Source: Aeromicrobium senzhongii (GTDB lineage: Bacteria > Actinomycetota > Actinomycetes > Propionibacteriales > Nocardioidaceae). Taken from it: a stretch of 64,000 nucleotides of DNA. The stretch covers positions 2,046,001 to 2,110,000 of the forward strand of contig NZ_CP060587.1 of the NCBI RefSeq assembly GCF_014334735.1. Reading direction: 5' to 3'. The notes under the pieces are model-generated. The model was not told where the DNA came from. It made no database searches and worked only from the letters and a program-made list of their open reading frames with translations. Below, piece by piece: positions 9,101-16,722 of the stretch (positions within the stretch are counted from its first letter, which is position 1; each line of letters begins with the position of its first letter). Made by a program: the position numbers and the translations under genes.

Positions 9101-9328
9101 TCAGCGGGGCGACTGCAGGGGCGTCAGCACCGGGTGCTGATCGGCTTCCTTGGCACCCTCGGCGAACTTGTTGTGCTGGAACGCCACGTCGGTACCGGCG
9201 TTGGAGAACGCCTGGCACAGCTGGGTCAGAGCCTGCTTGAACTGCACCCGCCGGTTCGTCCCCCAAGTGAAATCACGGGACCAGGATGCTGGCCATGAGC
9301 GTAACGGAGAGTTCTGTCCGCAGCAGCC
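9101..9328 (-). pseudogene. Truncated third copy of the WXG100-like gene
   Basis: Bases 9101-9249 match the 3' end of the gene at 10914 with one visible substitution, encoding the last 49 residues (ending HPVLTPLQSPR). At 9249/9250 the sequence jumps directly to the 5' non-coding region of that gene: the GGTTCGTCCCCC segment onward is again similar to about 11236-11312. An internal deletion has therefore removed the ribosome site, the start codon and about the first 52 codons. Substitutions in the upstream part have broken its GGACA-N4-TGTCC repeat. No ATG or GTG with a ribosome site restores this frame. Seen directly: a deletion-derived remnant. Confidence 0.85.
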
Positions 9329-9337
9329 TGAGCGATT

Positions 9338-10282
9338 TCAGTCGACCTCGGTGACGACCGACTGGATCTCGCCGACCGCGAGGCTCTGCGCCGGTGCGCT
9401 GCGGTTCATCGCTGCCGGGAACGAGAGCGGGCCGTTGGGCAGGTTGATCACCAGGTCGTACGCCACCGTCAGGGTCACGTCGTAGGACCCGGCGCGCCGG
9501 TAGGCGTGCTCGACGGCGCCGGCCTGACCGACCGCCGCGTTCCGCACCCCGACACCACTGCCGGACCCGCCGTCACCGAAGCTCCACGTGACCTCGCCGG
9601 GGGTGAACACCACCGGGATCGTGAGGCCGAACAAGGTGACGTCGACGGTCACCTCGGTCGCCTCGGCCGCGAAGTTGGTCGGGACGTTGACGTACGACAT
9701 CGCGGCGGGCTCGATCACGAACGACGGCGTCGGCGCGAGAGCGCGGGCCCGGTCGATGATGTCGTCGACCGTGATCGTCGGCGGCTCGGACTCGCGCGGC
9801 TCGTCCAGCCCTCGGCACACCACGCCGGCGCGGCTGAAGCCCGCCTCCTCGTCCTCGGCCACGTTGTCCGCGGTCATGCGACGTTCGAACACCCAGTACC
9901 GGAAATCGCCTTCCTCGGGGCACTCGTTGGCTCCGCCGCACATCACGTCAGGGTCCATCACGTAGTCGCGGACCCCCGGCCCGGTGGCGCGGACGATGTT
10001 GGCCGGGCACCACGGCGTGTGGACCCGTTGGGTCCACGGGCCCGGGATCGGGATCGTCGTGTTGCCGGGAGGCCCGGGGTTCGGGCCCGGGGTCTGACCG
10101 GGCTGCGTCGCACACAGGTCGACGGTGCCCTCGCCGTCGTGCGAACCGTCGTAGTCTTCATCGGGACAGTCGGCGGCAGCCACGGGCACCTGGGCGATCT
10201 CGATCGCCGTCATGGCCCCGACCGTCATCGTCGTGGTGACCGCCAGGGCACCGACGAGCCGGCACAGGCGGGACGCCGTCAT
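9338..10282 (-). CDS. Secreted PKD-like domain protein
   Basis: A 314-aa protein with an N-terminal signal (hydrophobic ALAVTTTMTVGAMTAIEIAQ, cleavage about VAAA|DC). A Pro/Gly-rich linker follows (TPGPNPGPPG), then a Cys-containing region. A C-terminal beta domain carries the PKD-type signature VTWSFGDGGSGSG and HAYRRAGSYDVTLTV. PKD folds usually mediate extracellular contacts. ATG 10282 overlaps the stop of the preceding lipoprotein gene by 4 nt (ATGA), so the two are coupled. The pair sits inside the type VII-like locus on the opposite strand to the cassettes, downstream of a WXG100 gene. Inference: a surface or secreted accessory of the locus; it could also be an unrelated insertion. Confidence 0.75.
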   Translation of the reverse strand: MTASRLCRLVGALAVTTTMTVGAMTAIEIAQVPVAAADCPDEDYDGSHDGEGTVDLCATQPGQTPGPNPGPPGNTTIPIPGPWTQRVHTPWCPANIVRATGPGVRDYVMDPDVMCGGANECPEEGDFRYWVFERRMTADNVAEDEEAGFSRAGVVCRGLDEPRESEPPTITVDDIIDRARALAPTPSFVIEPAAMSYVNVPTNFAAEATEVTVDVTLFGLTIPVVFTPGEVTWSFGDGGSGSGVGVRNAAVGQAGAVEHAYRRAGSYDVTLTVAYDLVINLPNGPLSFPAAMNRSAPAQSLAVGEIQSVVTEVD

Positions 10283-10854
10283 CCCAAGTCGTAGGTCAGG
10301 AGCTGCCACTGATCGCCCTTCCACTGGATGTTGGTCTTGAACGGCAATGCCTCGGCGGCGTTGACCGTGCCGATCTTCTTGCCGGTGTCCTTGCGGACGG
10401 ACTCGCCCTGAGGGATGTCCAGGGCCAGGCGGACCTGGAAGTAGACCTCGTCGTTGACGCTCGGCTCGTCCACGAGGTCGTGACGGGCCGGGCCCGAGCT
10501 GACCGTCAGCTTCTCGATCTTGCCGTCGTCGTAGTTGTCGACCCATCCTTGGCACGAGGTGCAGGTGGCGAGATCGGAGATCGCGGTCAGGGCCGGCACG
10601 TCACCGGTCGCCATCATGTACAGCACGGTGTCGGCGGCGAAGACGGCGAACGCCTCCGCGCCCTCCTGGCTGAACTCGTCCGCGGGGCGCTGTGGCTTGG
10701 CCGTGGCCGACCAGCTCGGAGTCGCCGACGGTGATGGCGAGGCCGACGTGGCGTCGGTCCTCGGCGGGGCGGCGTCGTCATCGTCGTTGCCGCACGCCGC
10801 CGTGCCCAGGGCGAGCGACAGGACGAGCGCGGCCAGAGCGGGAGATCGTCGCAT
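10279..10854 (-). CDS. Lipoprotein, DUF6318-like
   Basis: A 191-aa lipoprotein with signal MRRSPALAALVLSLALGTAAC, then an Asp-rich and Ser/Pro/Thr-rich linker of about 35 residues. The folded domain has a conserved-looking ATCTSCQGW motif. The aromatic/Ala-rich segment FAADTVLYMMATGDVPAL before CTSCQ resembles, from memory, the actinobacterial DUF6318 lipoproteins. AAGGAG lies about 7 nt before ATG 10854. The stop overlaps the start of the PKD-like gene. A strong hairpin at 10876-10905 separates it from the WXG100 gene upstream, so it probably has its own promoter or receives read-through. Function unknown; probably anchored on the outer face of the membrane. Confidence 0.72.
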   Translation of the reverse strand: MRRSPALAALVLSLALGTAACGNDDDDAAPPRTDATSASPSPSATPSWSATAKPQRPADEFSQEGAEAFAVFAADTVLYMMATGDVPALTAISDLATCTSCQGWVDNYDDGKIEKLTVSSGPARHDLVDEPSVNDEVYFQVRLALDIPQGESVRKDTGKKIGTVNAAEALPFKTNIQWKGDQWQLLTYDLG

Positions 10855-10875
10855 GGAGTACTCCTTGAGGGACAG

Positions 10876-10905
10876 GACGCCCGGCCCCTGGAGGGGCCGG
10901 GCGTC
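10876..10905 (-). terminator. Perfect 13-bp stem-loop after WXG100 copy B
   Basis: GACGCCCGGCCCC pairs perfectly with GGGGCCGGGCGTC around a TGGA loop, 8 nt past the WXG100 stop at 10914. It is a likely intrinsic terminator or attenuator, giving high WXG100 expression and low expression of the lipoprotein/PKD pair behind it. Confidence 0.75.
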
Positions 10906-10913
10906 TCGTCGGG

Positions 10914-11219
10914 TCAGCGGGGCGACTGCAGGGGCGTCAGCACCGGGTGCTGATCGGCTTCCTTGGCGCCCTCGGCGAACTTGTTGTGCTGGAACGCCAC
11001 GTCGGTACCGGCGTTGGAGAACGCCTGGCACAGCTGGGTCAGAGCCTGCTTGAACTGCACCCACGCCTCGTTGAACTCCTTGGCGCCGGTGGACTGCCAC
11101 TCCTCGTTCGCCTGGTTCAGCGACGCGTCCACGTTGTTGATCATCGTGTCGGTTTCCTGCATCGACTTGTTCAACGTGTTGTACAGCGCGTAGAGATCTT
11201 CGATCCGAGCTTGCACCAT
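10914..11219 (-). CDS. WXG100-like protein, copy B
   Basis: A 101-aa helical-hairpin protein starting MVQARIEDLYALYNTLNKS. The turn between the helices reads NEEWQSTGAKEF, where the usual W-x-G is W-Q-S with the Gly two residues later, so the signature is atypical. Length and helix-turn-helix layout fit EsxA/WXG100 substrates. The C-terminal tail (EADQHPVLTPLQSPR) has no clear YxxxD/E export motif. AAGGAG precedes ATG 11219 by about 9 nt. The protein is identical to copy C; the genes differ by one silent base out of 306. It lies 4.8 kb downstream of the EssC-like ATPase. Inference: the main secreted substrate, dosage-amplified or kept identical by gene conversion. Confidence 0.85.
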   Translation of the reverse strand: MVQARIEDLYALYNTLNKSMQETDTMINNVDASLNQANEEWQSTGAKEFNEAWVQFKQALTQLCQAFSNAGTDVAFQHNKFAEGAKEADQHPVLTPLQSPR

Positions 11220-11289
11220 GGGTATGTCTCCTTCGTCGGTTCGTCCCCCGAGTGAACTCACGGGACCAAGATGCTGGCCATGAGCGTAA

Positions 11290-11305
11290 CGGACACTTCT
11301 GTCCG
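11290..11305. promoter_or_regulatory. Inverted repeat CGGACA-N4-TGTCCG upstream of WXG100 copy B
   Basis: A perfect 6-bp inverted repeat with a 4-nt centre lies 70 nt upstream of the copy B start. The matching position in the truncated copy (about 9306-9321) is mutated, and copy C has unrelated upstream sequence. It may be an operator that distinguishes the two intact genes; a simple stem-loop cannot be excluded. Confidence 0.35.
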
Positions 11306-11339
11306 CAGCAGCCCGAACATTCTCGGGGCCCGGCTCCGA

Positions 11340-11645
11340 TCAGCGGGGCGACTGCAGGGGCGTCAGCACCGGGTGCTGATCGGCTTCCTTGGCGCCCTCG
11401 GCGAACTTGTTGTGCTGGAACGCCACGTCGGTACCGGCGTTGGAGAACGCCTGGCACAGCTGGGTCAGAGCCTGCTTGAACTGCACCCACGCCTCATTGA
11501 ACTCCTTGGCGCCGGTGGACTGCCACTCCTCGTTCGCCTGGTTCAGCGACGCGTCCACGTTGTTGATCATCGTGTCGGTTTCCTGCATCGACTTGTTCAA
11601 CGTGTTGTACAGCGCGTAGAGATCTTCGATCCGAGCTTGCACCAT
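11340..11645 (-). CDS. WXG100-like protein, copy C
   Basis: A 101-aa protein with the same amino-acid sequence as copy B, and therefore the same atypical WQSTG turn. The nucleotide sequences differ at a single site (a silent G/A in the Asn-Glu-Ala region). The ribosome site GAGGAGACAAACTC-ATG and the upstream region differ from copy B, so the pair shares coding sequence but not control. It is divergent from the cassette 2 operon at 11852. Role as for copy B: an expected substrate or targeting partner of the EssC-like motor. Near-total identity implies very recent duplication or ongoing conversion. Confidence 0.85.
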   Translation of the reverse strand: MVQARIEDLYALYNTLNKSMQETDTMINNVDASLNQANEEWQSTGAKEFNEAWVQFKQALTQLCQAFSNAGTDVAFQHNKFAEGAKEADQHPVLTPLQSPR

Positions 11646-11851
11646 GAGTTTGTCTCCTCAGTCCGTTCGTCCCCCCGAATGCACTCAGCACAGGGACTGT
11701 CAGTGATGAAGCATGATGCTAGCGGACGATGCTTCGTTCAGGGCGCGAAGCGACCATGCTCACATGGCCCGTTGTGACCAGATGGGCAGGACGAAAGCCC
11801 GAACCGTCTGTAGTCTGCTCACCGAGAGCACACGATCACTTGGGGGAATCG

Positions 11852-12196
11852 ATGACGCCTGAAGACGCCGAGGACAAGACCGAGCCGAACTTGTTCCGCT
11901 CCACCCTGCAGTCGGCGAAGTCGACCGTGACCACCTGCGGCGACAACGTGTACTCCGGCTACGGGTCTCCCCTGGACGCCATCGCGAACCCCCTGGCCAA
12001 CGGCGGGTGGGTCTGCAAGGAGGCCGACACCTGGATCGCCGAGATGAAGGACCAGTGCACCGGGATCACCGAGGCTTTCGACGACGCCGTCACGGCGATC
12101 CAGACTCGGATCGGCACCGAGCCAGACAAGGTTCCCGAGAACGACTGGCGGGGCAACAGCTGGCCCCGTCAGTGGCGCGTTCAGAACATGTACTGA
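11852..12196 (+). CDS. Small WxC...W protein of type VII-like cassette 2
   Basis: A 114-aa protein, paralogue of the 6187 product. It has NGGWVCKEADTW at the centre, ITEAFDDAVTAIQTRIGTEPDKV after it, and a Trp-containing tail (NDWRGNSWPRQWRVQNMY). There are two further Cys (TTCGDN, DQCTG). No signal peptide. GGGGGA lies 4-5 nt before ATG 11852. The gene following it starts 10 nt after its stop. Size and central Trp motif suggest a WXG100-like helper, but no family can be named. It is divergent from WXG100 copy C across about 200 bp. Confidence 0.72.
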   Translation: MTPEDAEDKTEPNLFRSTLQSAKSTVTTCGDNVYSGYGSPLDAIANPLANGGWVCKEADTWIAEMKDQCTGITEAFDDAVTAIQTRIGTEPDKVPENDWRGNSWPRQWRVQNMY

Positions 12197-12206
12197 GGAT
12201 GCGGCC

Positions 12207-14177
12207 ATGACCACCGTCAAGATCGACATCGACCAGATCGGCGCAGCCATCACGGCGGCCGAGGACCTCGCCGGCGCCATCGACACCCAGAGCGCCGCGG
12301 CCCGGACCGCCTCCCCCATCAGCCTGCCGTCCCTGGCCGACGGCACCGTGGGCAAGAAGTCGCAGTGGATCCGCGACCACCTCGAGGACCTCACGACCCG
12401 GCGTGACCTGGCGATCCTGCTGGACACCGAAGGCACCGGTAGCGCCAGCTACACCGTCACCCAGGACACCTTGACCAGCGTCAAGGAGATGCTCGGCGAG
12501 GAGCTGGCCGACTCGGTCGCCGACCTCGACCACGAGAGCGATCCCGAGGAGGTCGCCCGCGTCACGGCGATGCTCGACACGTGGAACAAGGACGGCGACG
12601 TGATGGCCGCCATGTTCACCGAGCTCGGCCCCGACGGCACCGTCGGCGCCATGTCCAACATCTCCTCCCTGATGGGATACGGCGGCTCCGGCGACCCCGA
12701 CGCCTACGCCGGCCTGGCCGAGAGCCTGCGCACCGGACTGTCCACCGCCTCGAACGATCCCGGATTCCCCGCCGAGCAGTTCGGCCGCGACCTCGTGCGC
12801 TACAGCGTCGCGCCCCTGCTGACCGACGAGGAGCAGCGCGCCTTCGCCGAGAACTTCCCCATGGGCATGAACGGCGCGAACATCCTCACGTACTTCATGC
12901 AGGACACGAACTACGACGACGACTTCCTGCTGGGCGCCGCCCGGTCGTTGGACGAGTTCGAGCAGCTCGCCAAGGACGGCAACTTCCCCGCCGACGTCTG
13001 GTACAGCCACAACGGCCACGGCCCGCTCGACACGGGCAACGAGACGGGTTGGTACGACGACCCGATGGCCGCGATCATGCACAACTTCGGCGAGAACCCG
13101 CAGGCCGGCCTGACCTTCTTCACCGAGGACGCGGATCGCCAGACGTACTACTTCAACGATCGCGAGTGGAAGGCCGACGGCTACGGCGGCATCTCGCACG
13201 CCGTCGAGGGCATCGGCACCGACGCCACGAACCTCAAGGACAACGCCGAGGACACGACGAACCTCGTGTCGCAGTTCCTCGACGAGGTGGCCAACAGCTC
13301 GGGCTTCACCCCCGAGGACGCCAAGGCAGCCTCCCCGCACATCGCGGACCTGCTGAAGTTCTACATGCCGGCGGTCGACACGACCTTGCGCAACGGCGCG
13401 AACGAGGGCGACTCCGGGTCGGGCCCGTTGTCGATCGATCACTTCGGGTCCTTCGAGCACTACCCGATCCTGTTCAAGGACGACCTGGACACCCTGATGA
13501 AGGTGGCGATGGGCACCCAGGACGGCACCCAGAGCATCGCCGAGGGCGTCGGTGGCTACCAGAAGACGCAGCTGAACAACATCGCGGCGCAACTGGCGCA
13601 GAACCCGGACGACCCGGGCCTGCGCACCGAGCTGCGCGACATCCTGGAGCGCAACGCGTCGCTGCAGGGCTTCACCGAGTTCTCGGTCGGGCAGGTCGAG
13701 ATCGACGGCGCAGCCGACCGCGACGCCCAGCGTCAGGCCTACATCGACTTGGTCTCCGACGCGGCCGGGATGATCCCGATGCCCGGCGCCGACCAAGTCG
13801 GCGACGTCGGAAGCAAGCTGATCGATTACGGCTGGAGCCAGGCGTCCGAATTGGGCAAGGATGCCGCCGGCAACGCCTGGACCTCCGAGGCGGCGGGCGC
13901 CACCGACAACGCCGAGGACCGCGCGGAGGCCGGCTCCAACCGGGTCAAGGTCGACTCCTACCTGTCCATGATCGAGTCCGGCCTCATCCCGCGTGACGAG
14001 GTGCCCGACCAGTGGTTCAAGAACGGCCGACTGATCGAGCTGGGGGACATCCCGCCCGAGCAGATGGGGTCCTACACGCAAGGCGCCATGAACGGGGTCA
14101 ACGAATTCGCGACGAACCATGACCTCGAGGGGGCGTACCGCGAGTCGTTCCTCAAGTTCTACGCCCCGGTGAAGTGA
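12207..14177 (+). CDS. Large helical protein of type VII-like cassette 2 (DUF6571-like)
   Basis: A 656-aa acidic protein without signal peptide or membrane segments, paralogous to the 6524 product. The N-terminal helix is TVKIDIDQIGAAITAAEDLA. TELGPDG lies near residue 150, FGRDLV near 195, ENPQAG near 300, and NASLQGF at about 485. The C-terminal third contains a Gly-rich hydrophobic stretch (AAGMIPMPGADQVGDVGSKL) and diverges from the cassette 1 paralogue, as expected if C-termini carry specificity. GAGG lies 8 nt before ATG 12207. The stop TGA shares one base with the next ATG. Inference: a type VII-dependent effector or scaffold; no catalytic motif is visible. Confidence 0.75.
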   Translation: MTTVKIDIDQIGAAITAAEDLAGAIDTQSAAARTASPISLPSLADGTVGKKSQWIRDHLEDLTTRRDLAILLDTEGTGSASYTVTQDTLTSVKEMLGEELADSVADLDHESDPEEVARVTAMLDTWNKDGDVMAAMFTELGPDGTVGAMSNISSLMGYGGSGDPDAYAGLAESLRTGLSTASNDPGFPAEQFGRDLVRYSVAPLLTDEEQRAFAENFPMGMNGANILTYFMQDTNYDDDFLLGAARSLDEFEQLAKDGNFPADVWYSHNGHGPLDTGNETGWYDDPMAAIMHNFGENPQAGLTFFTEDADRQTYYFNDREWKADGYGGISHAVEGIGTDATNLKDNAEDTTNLVSQFLDEVANSSGFTPEDAKAASPHIADLLKFYMPAVDTTLRNGANEGDSGSGPLSIDHFGSFEHYPILFKDDLDTLMKVAMGTQDGTQSIAEGVGGYQKTQLNNIAAQLAQNPDDPGLRTELRDILERNASLQGFTEFSVGQVEIDGAADRDAQRQAYIDLVSDAAGMIPMPGADQVGDVGSKLIDYGWSQASELGKDAAGNAWTSEAAGATDNAEDRAEAGSNRVKVDSYLSMIESGLIPRDEVPDQWFKNGRLIELGDIPPEQMGSYTQGAMNGVNEFATNHDLEGAYRESFLKFYAPVK

Positions 14178-14776
14178 TGCGCGCGCTCCTCGTCACTGCC
14201 GCTCTCGCTGCGGCGCTCGCTCTGGGCGGGTGCGCCGACGACGCCGGCTCGGACTCCGACGACCCGCTGGCCGGGCATCCCGAGCTCCTGCAGGTGTCCG
14301 ACCTGCCGCCGGTCGACTCGGTCGAGGTGAGCGAGCAGACCAACGTCTCCAAGACGAACTGCGCCGCCATGGACGCGGAGTGGAACCTCGCCGCGTCGAA
14401 GGACTTCGTCTACGCCTGGTACGAGCTGGAGGGCGACAGCGACACGACGGTGCGCTCGGCGGTCCAAGGGCCGGCCGCCACGAGCGACGCCATCGACGAC
14501 ACCTTCACGCGGCTCGAGTCGATGATCGCCGAGTGCGTGGCCGGTGGAGCGAGCACCGGCACCTTCGAGCGGTTGGAGGGTCTCCCGGACGGGGCGGTGG
14601 GCTTCGTCGCCACGCAGGACACCTCCAACGGCACCCAGACCACCGAGCGCGCCTACGTCAAGCTCGACGATCAGCGTGCGGCGGTCGTCACCGTGGTGCA
14701 CACCGGTGACGGAGAGGCCCCGGTCAGCGTGACCGAGCTGCTCCCGAAGGCGGTCGAGCGGGCCTCCGACGCCTGA
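14177..14776 (+). CDS. Lipoprotein of type VII-like cassette 2
   Basis: A 199-aa lipoprotein. MRALLVTAALAAALALGGC ends in a good lipobox (LGGC), followed by an Asp/Ser-rich linker. The mature domain has paired Cys (TNCAAM, AECVAGG) and a beta-rich C-terminal half. ATG 14177 overlaps the preceding stop (TGATG), which implies coupling; a GTG at 14174 is the alternative start. It is the third gene of cassette 2, matching the lipoprotein at 8502 in position. The substrate or partner is unknown. It ends 3 bp before the convergent cysteine desulfurase gene. Confidence 0.75.
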   Translation: MRALLVTAALAAALALGGCADDAGSDSDDPLAGHPELLQVSDLPPVDSVEVSEQTNVSKTNCAAMDAEWNLAASKDFVYAWYELEGDSDTTVRSAVQGPAATSDAIDDTFTRLESMIAECVAGGASTGTFERLEGLPDGAVGFVATQDTSNGTQTTERAYVKLDDQRAAVVTVVHTGDGEAPVSVTELLPKAVERASDA

Positions 14777-14779
14777 CGC

Positions 14780-15889
14780 TCAACCCTGCGCCATGCGAGC
14801 CAGCGCGCGCGCAGCATGTTCGAGCGCGACGCCGTCCACCGACGCGTCGAACGTGAATCGGACGGCGCTCTGGGCGACCTCGCGGTCGAGTCCCATGGCC
14901 GTCAGGACGTGGCTGGGCTCGTCGCTGCCGGCGGCGCAGGCCGACCCGCTGGAGCACACGATCCCGCGGGCCTCGAGGTCGACGAGCAGCGACTCGCCCG
15001 ACCGTCCGGGGAAGACGAAGGACGCGTGCCCCGGCAGACGGTCGCCGGGATGACCGGTGAGGCGCGTCCCCGGTGCGGCGGCCAGGAGACTCGCCACGAA
15101 GCGGTCGCGGCGCTCGGTGACTACGGCGGGATCGCCGTGGCCCAGCTCGAGCGCGGTCGCCAGGCCGACGGCGCCCGCCACGTCCTCGGTCCCGGAGCGG
15201 CGGCCGTCCTGCTGGCCTCCGCCGTGGACCAGCGGCTCGAACCGCTGCAGCCGGTCGACCCACAGGACGCCGATCCCCTTGGGCGTGCCGAGCTTGTGAC
15301 CGCTCAGGCTCAGCGCCGTGACACCGAGCGTCCGCACGTTGAGGTCGAGCCATCCCGCGGCCTGGACGGCATCGGTGTGGAAGGGCACGCCACGCTCGGC
15401 GGCCAGCGCCGCGAGCTCGGCGACCGGCTGGACCGTGCCGACCTCGTTGTTGGCGTACTGGACGCTGACCACGGTCGTGTCGTCGCGCAGCGCCTCGGCC
15501 AACACGGTCGGCCGGACGACGCCGTCGGCGTCGACGGGCAGGACGGTGACGTCGTACCCGAGTCGGCCCAGCCACGCCGCCGATTCCAGCACCGCCGGGT
15601 GCTCGACGGCGCTGACGACGACGTGGCGTCCCCGCGGGTCCGCCAGGGCGATGCCCTTGATCGCCGTGTTGTCGGACTCGGTGCCGCCACTGCAGAACGT
15701 GACCTCGGACGGCCTCGCGCCCAGCTGTCGCGCGACGCGCGCCCGGGCGTCGTCGAGCCCGTGACGCGCGGCGGCCCCCACCTCGTGGTGGCTGGCCGGG
15801 TTGCCGAAGTCGCGGGTCAGGTAGGGCCACATCGCCTCGAGCACCTCCCGGCGCACGGGCGACGTCGCCGCGTGGTCGAGGTAGATCAC
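14780..15889 (-). CDS. nifS: Cysteine desulfurase, NifS/IscS-like, in NAD operon
   Basis: A 369-aa PLP-dependent class V aminotransferase-fold enzyme. It contains the EHPAVL motif, the PLP lysine in SLSGHKLGTPKG, and the catalytic Cys in CSSGSACAAG of the short-loop type. It converts cysteine to alanine and donates persulfide sulfur for Fe-S clusters. The start is GTG 15889, overlapping the nadC stop by 4 nt (GTGA), which makes it the last gene of nrtR-nadA-nadB-nadC-nifS. Family knowledge: in Bacillus a NifS-type desulfurase encoded beside nad genes loads the 4Fe-4S cluster of quinolinate synthase. The same dedicated role for NadA is the natural inference here. Confidence 0.9.
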   Translation of the reverse strand: MIYLDHAATSPVRREVLEAMWPYLTRDFGNPASHHEVGAAARHGLDDARARVARQLGARPSEVTFCSGGTESDNTAIKGIALADPRGRHVVVSAVEHPAVLESAAWLGRLGYDVTVLPVDADGVVRPTVLAEALRDDTTVVSVQYANNEVGTVQPVAELAALAAERGVPFHTDAVQAAGWLDLNVRTLGVTALSLSGHKLGTPKGIGVLWVDRLQRFEPLVHGGGQQDGRRSGTEDVAGAVGLATALELGHGDPAVVTERRDRFVASLLAAAPGTRLTGHPGDRLPGHASFVFPGRSGESLLVDLEARGIVCSSGSACAAGSDEPSHVLTAMGLDREVAQSAVRFTFDASVDGVALEHAARALARMAQG

Positions 15890-16722
15890 GACAACCGCAC
15901 GTCCAGGCCCAGGTCGAGGTTCCTGACCGAGTGCGTCAGTGCCCCCACACTGATCACGTCGACACCGGTCCCTGCGATGGCGCCGATGGTCTCGAGGCTC
16001 ACGCCTCCGGAGGCCTCGACGAGGGCACGGCCCGCCACGACCTCGACACCTCGACGCAGGTCCTCGAGATCGAAGTTGTCGAGCATGATCGTGTCGACTC
16101 CCCCGGCCAGCACGGCCTCGATCTGGTCGAGCCGGTCCACCTCGACCTCGATGTGCGTCGTGTGCGGAAGCCGCGCCCGGGCGGCGCGGATCGCCTCGGT
16201 GACGTCCTCGACGAGCGCGAGGTGGTTGTCCTTGGCCATCACGGCGTCGGACAGGCTGAACCGGTGGTTGTGGCCTCCCCCGCACCGGACCGCGTGCCGC
16301 TCGAGGGCTCGCAGGCCCGGCGTGGTCTTGCGGGTGTCGGCCACCCGGACGCCCGGTCCGGCCGCCGCGACGTACGCCGCCGTGACCGTGGCGATGCCGC
16401 ACATCCGCTGGACCAGGTTGAGGGCGATCCGCTCGCCGCGCAGCACCGCCCGCGCGTTGCCGCGGACCGTGGCCAGCGGTGTCCCGGCACCGAAGAGCTC
16501 GCCGTCGGCGACCAGCAGCGTGACGTCGAGCCCGGGGTCGAGGGTGGTCATCGCGACCTCGAACACCTCGGCGCCGGCGAAGACGCCGGGCTCGCGGGCG
16601 ACGAGGTCGGCCGTCGCGACGGCCTCGGCCGGCACGAAGACCTCCGAGGTCAGGTCGCCGTGCGGCGCGTCCTCGTCCAGCGCGTACTCGACGACGCGGC
16701 GGATCTGACGACGATCAAGCAT
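15886..16722 (-). CDS. nadC: Quinolinate phosphoribosyltransferase (carboxylating)
   Basis: A 278-aa NadC of normal family length. Visible motifs are DTRKTTPGLRALE, CGGGHNHRFSLSDAVMAKDNH, VEVDRLDQIEAVLAGGVDTIMLDNF and EASGGVSLETI, covering PRPP and quinolinate binding. It makes nicotinate mononucleotide from quinolinate and PRPP in the cytoplasm. ATG 16722 lies 8 nt inside the nadB gene, and its end overlaps the GTG of the desulfurase. It is controlled with the rest of the operon from the NrtR-type promoter at 20142-20170. Confidence 0.95.
   Translation of the reverse strand: MLDRRQIRRVVEYALDEDAPHGDLTSEVFVPAEAVATADLVAREPGVFAGAEVFEVAMTTLDPGLDVTLLVADGELFGAGTPLATVRGNARAVLRGERIALNLVQRMCGIATVTAAYVAAAGPGVRVADTRKTTPGLRALERHAVRCGGGHNHRFSLSDAVMAKDNHLALVEDVTEAIRAARARLPHTTHIEVEVDRLDQIEAVLAGGVDTIMLDNFDLEDLRRGVEVVAGRALVEASGGVSLETIGAIAGTGVDVISVGALTHSVRNLDLGLDVRLS

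Noticed and set aside
9101-9249. Third WXG100 gene as a functional short protein
   Set aside because: The start codon, ribosome site and first helix are deleted, and the in-frame upstream codons offer no start.
10876-11645. CRISPR or other array
   Set aside because: The repeated DNA is a whole duplicated gene, not short repeats with unique spacers. I saw no CRISPR array, rRNA or tRNA gene in the window.
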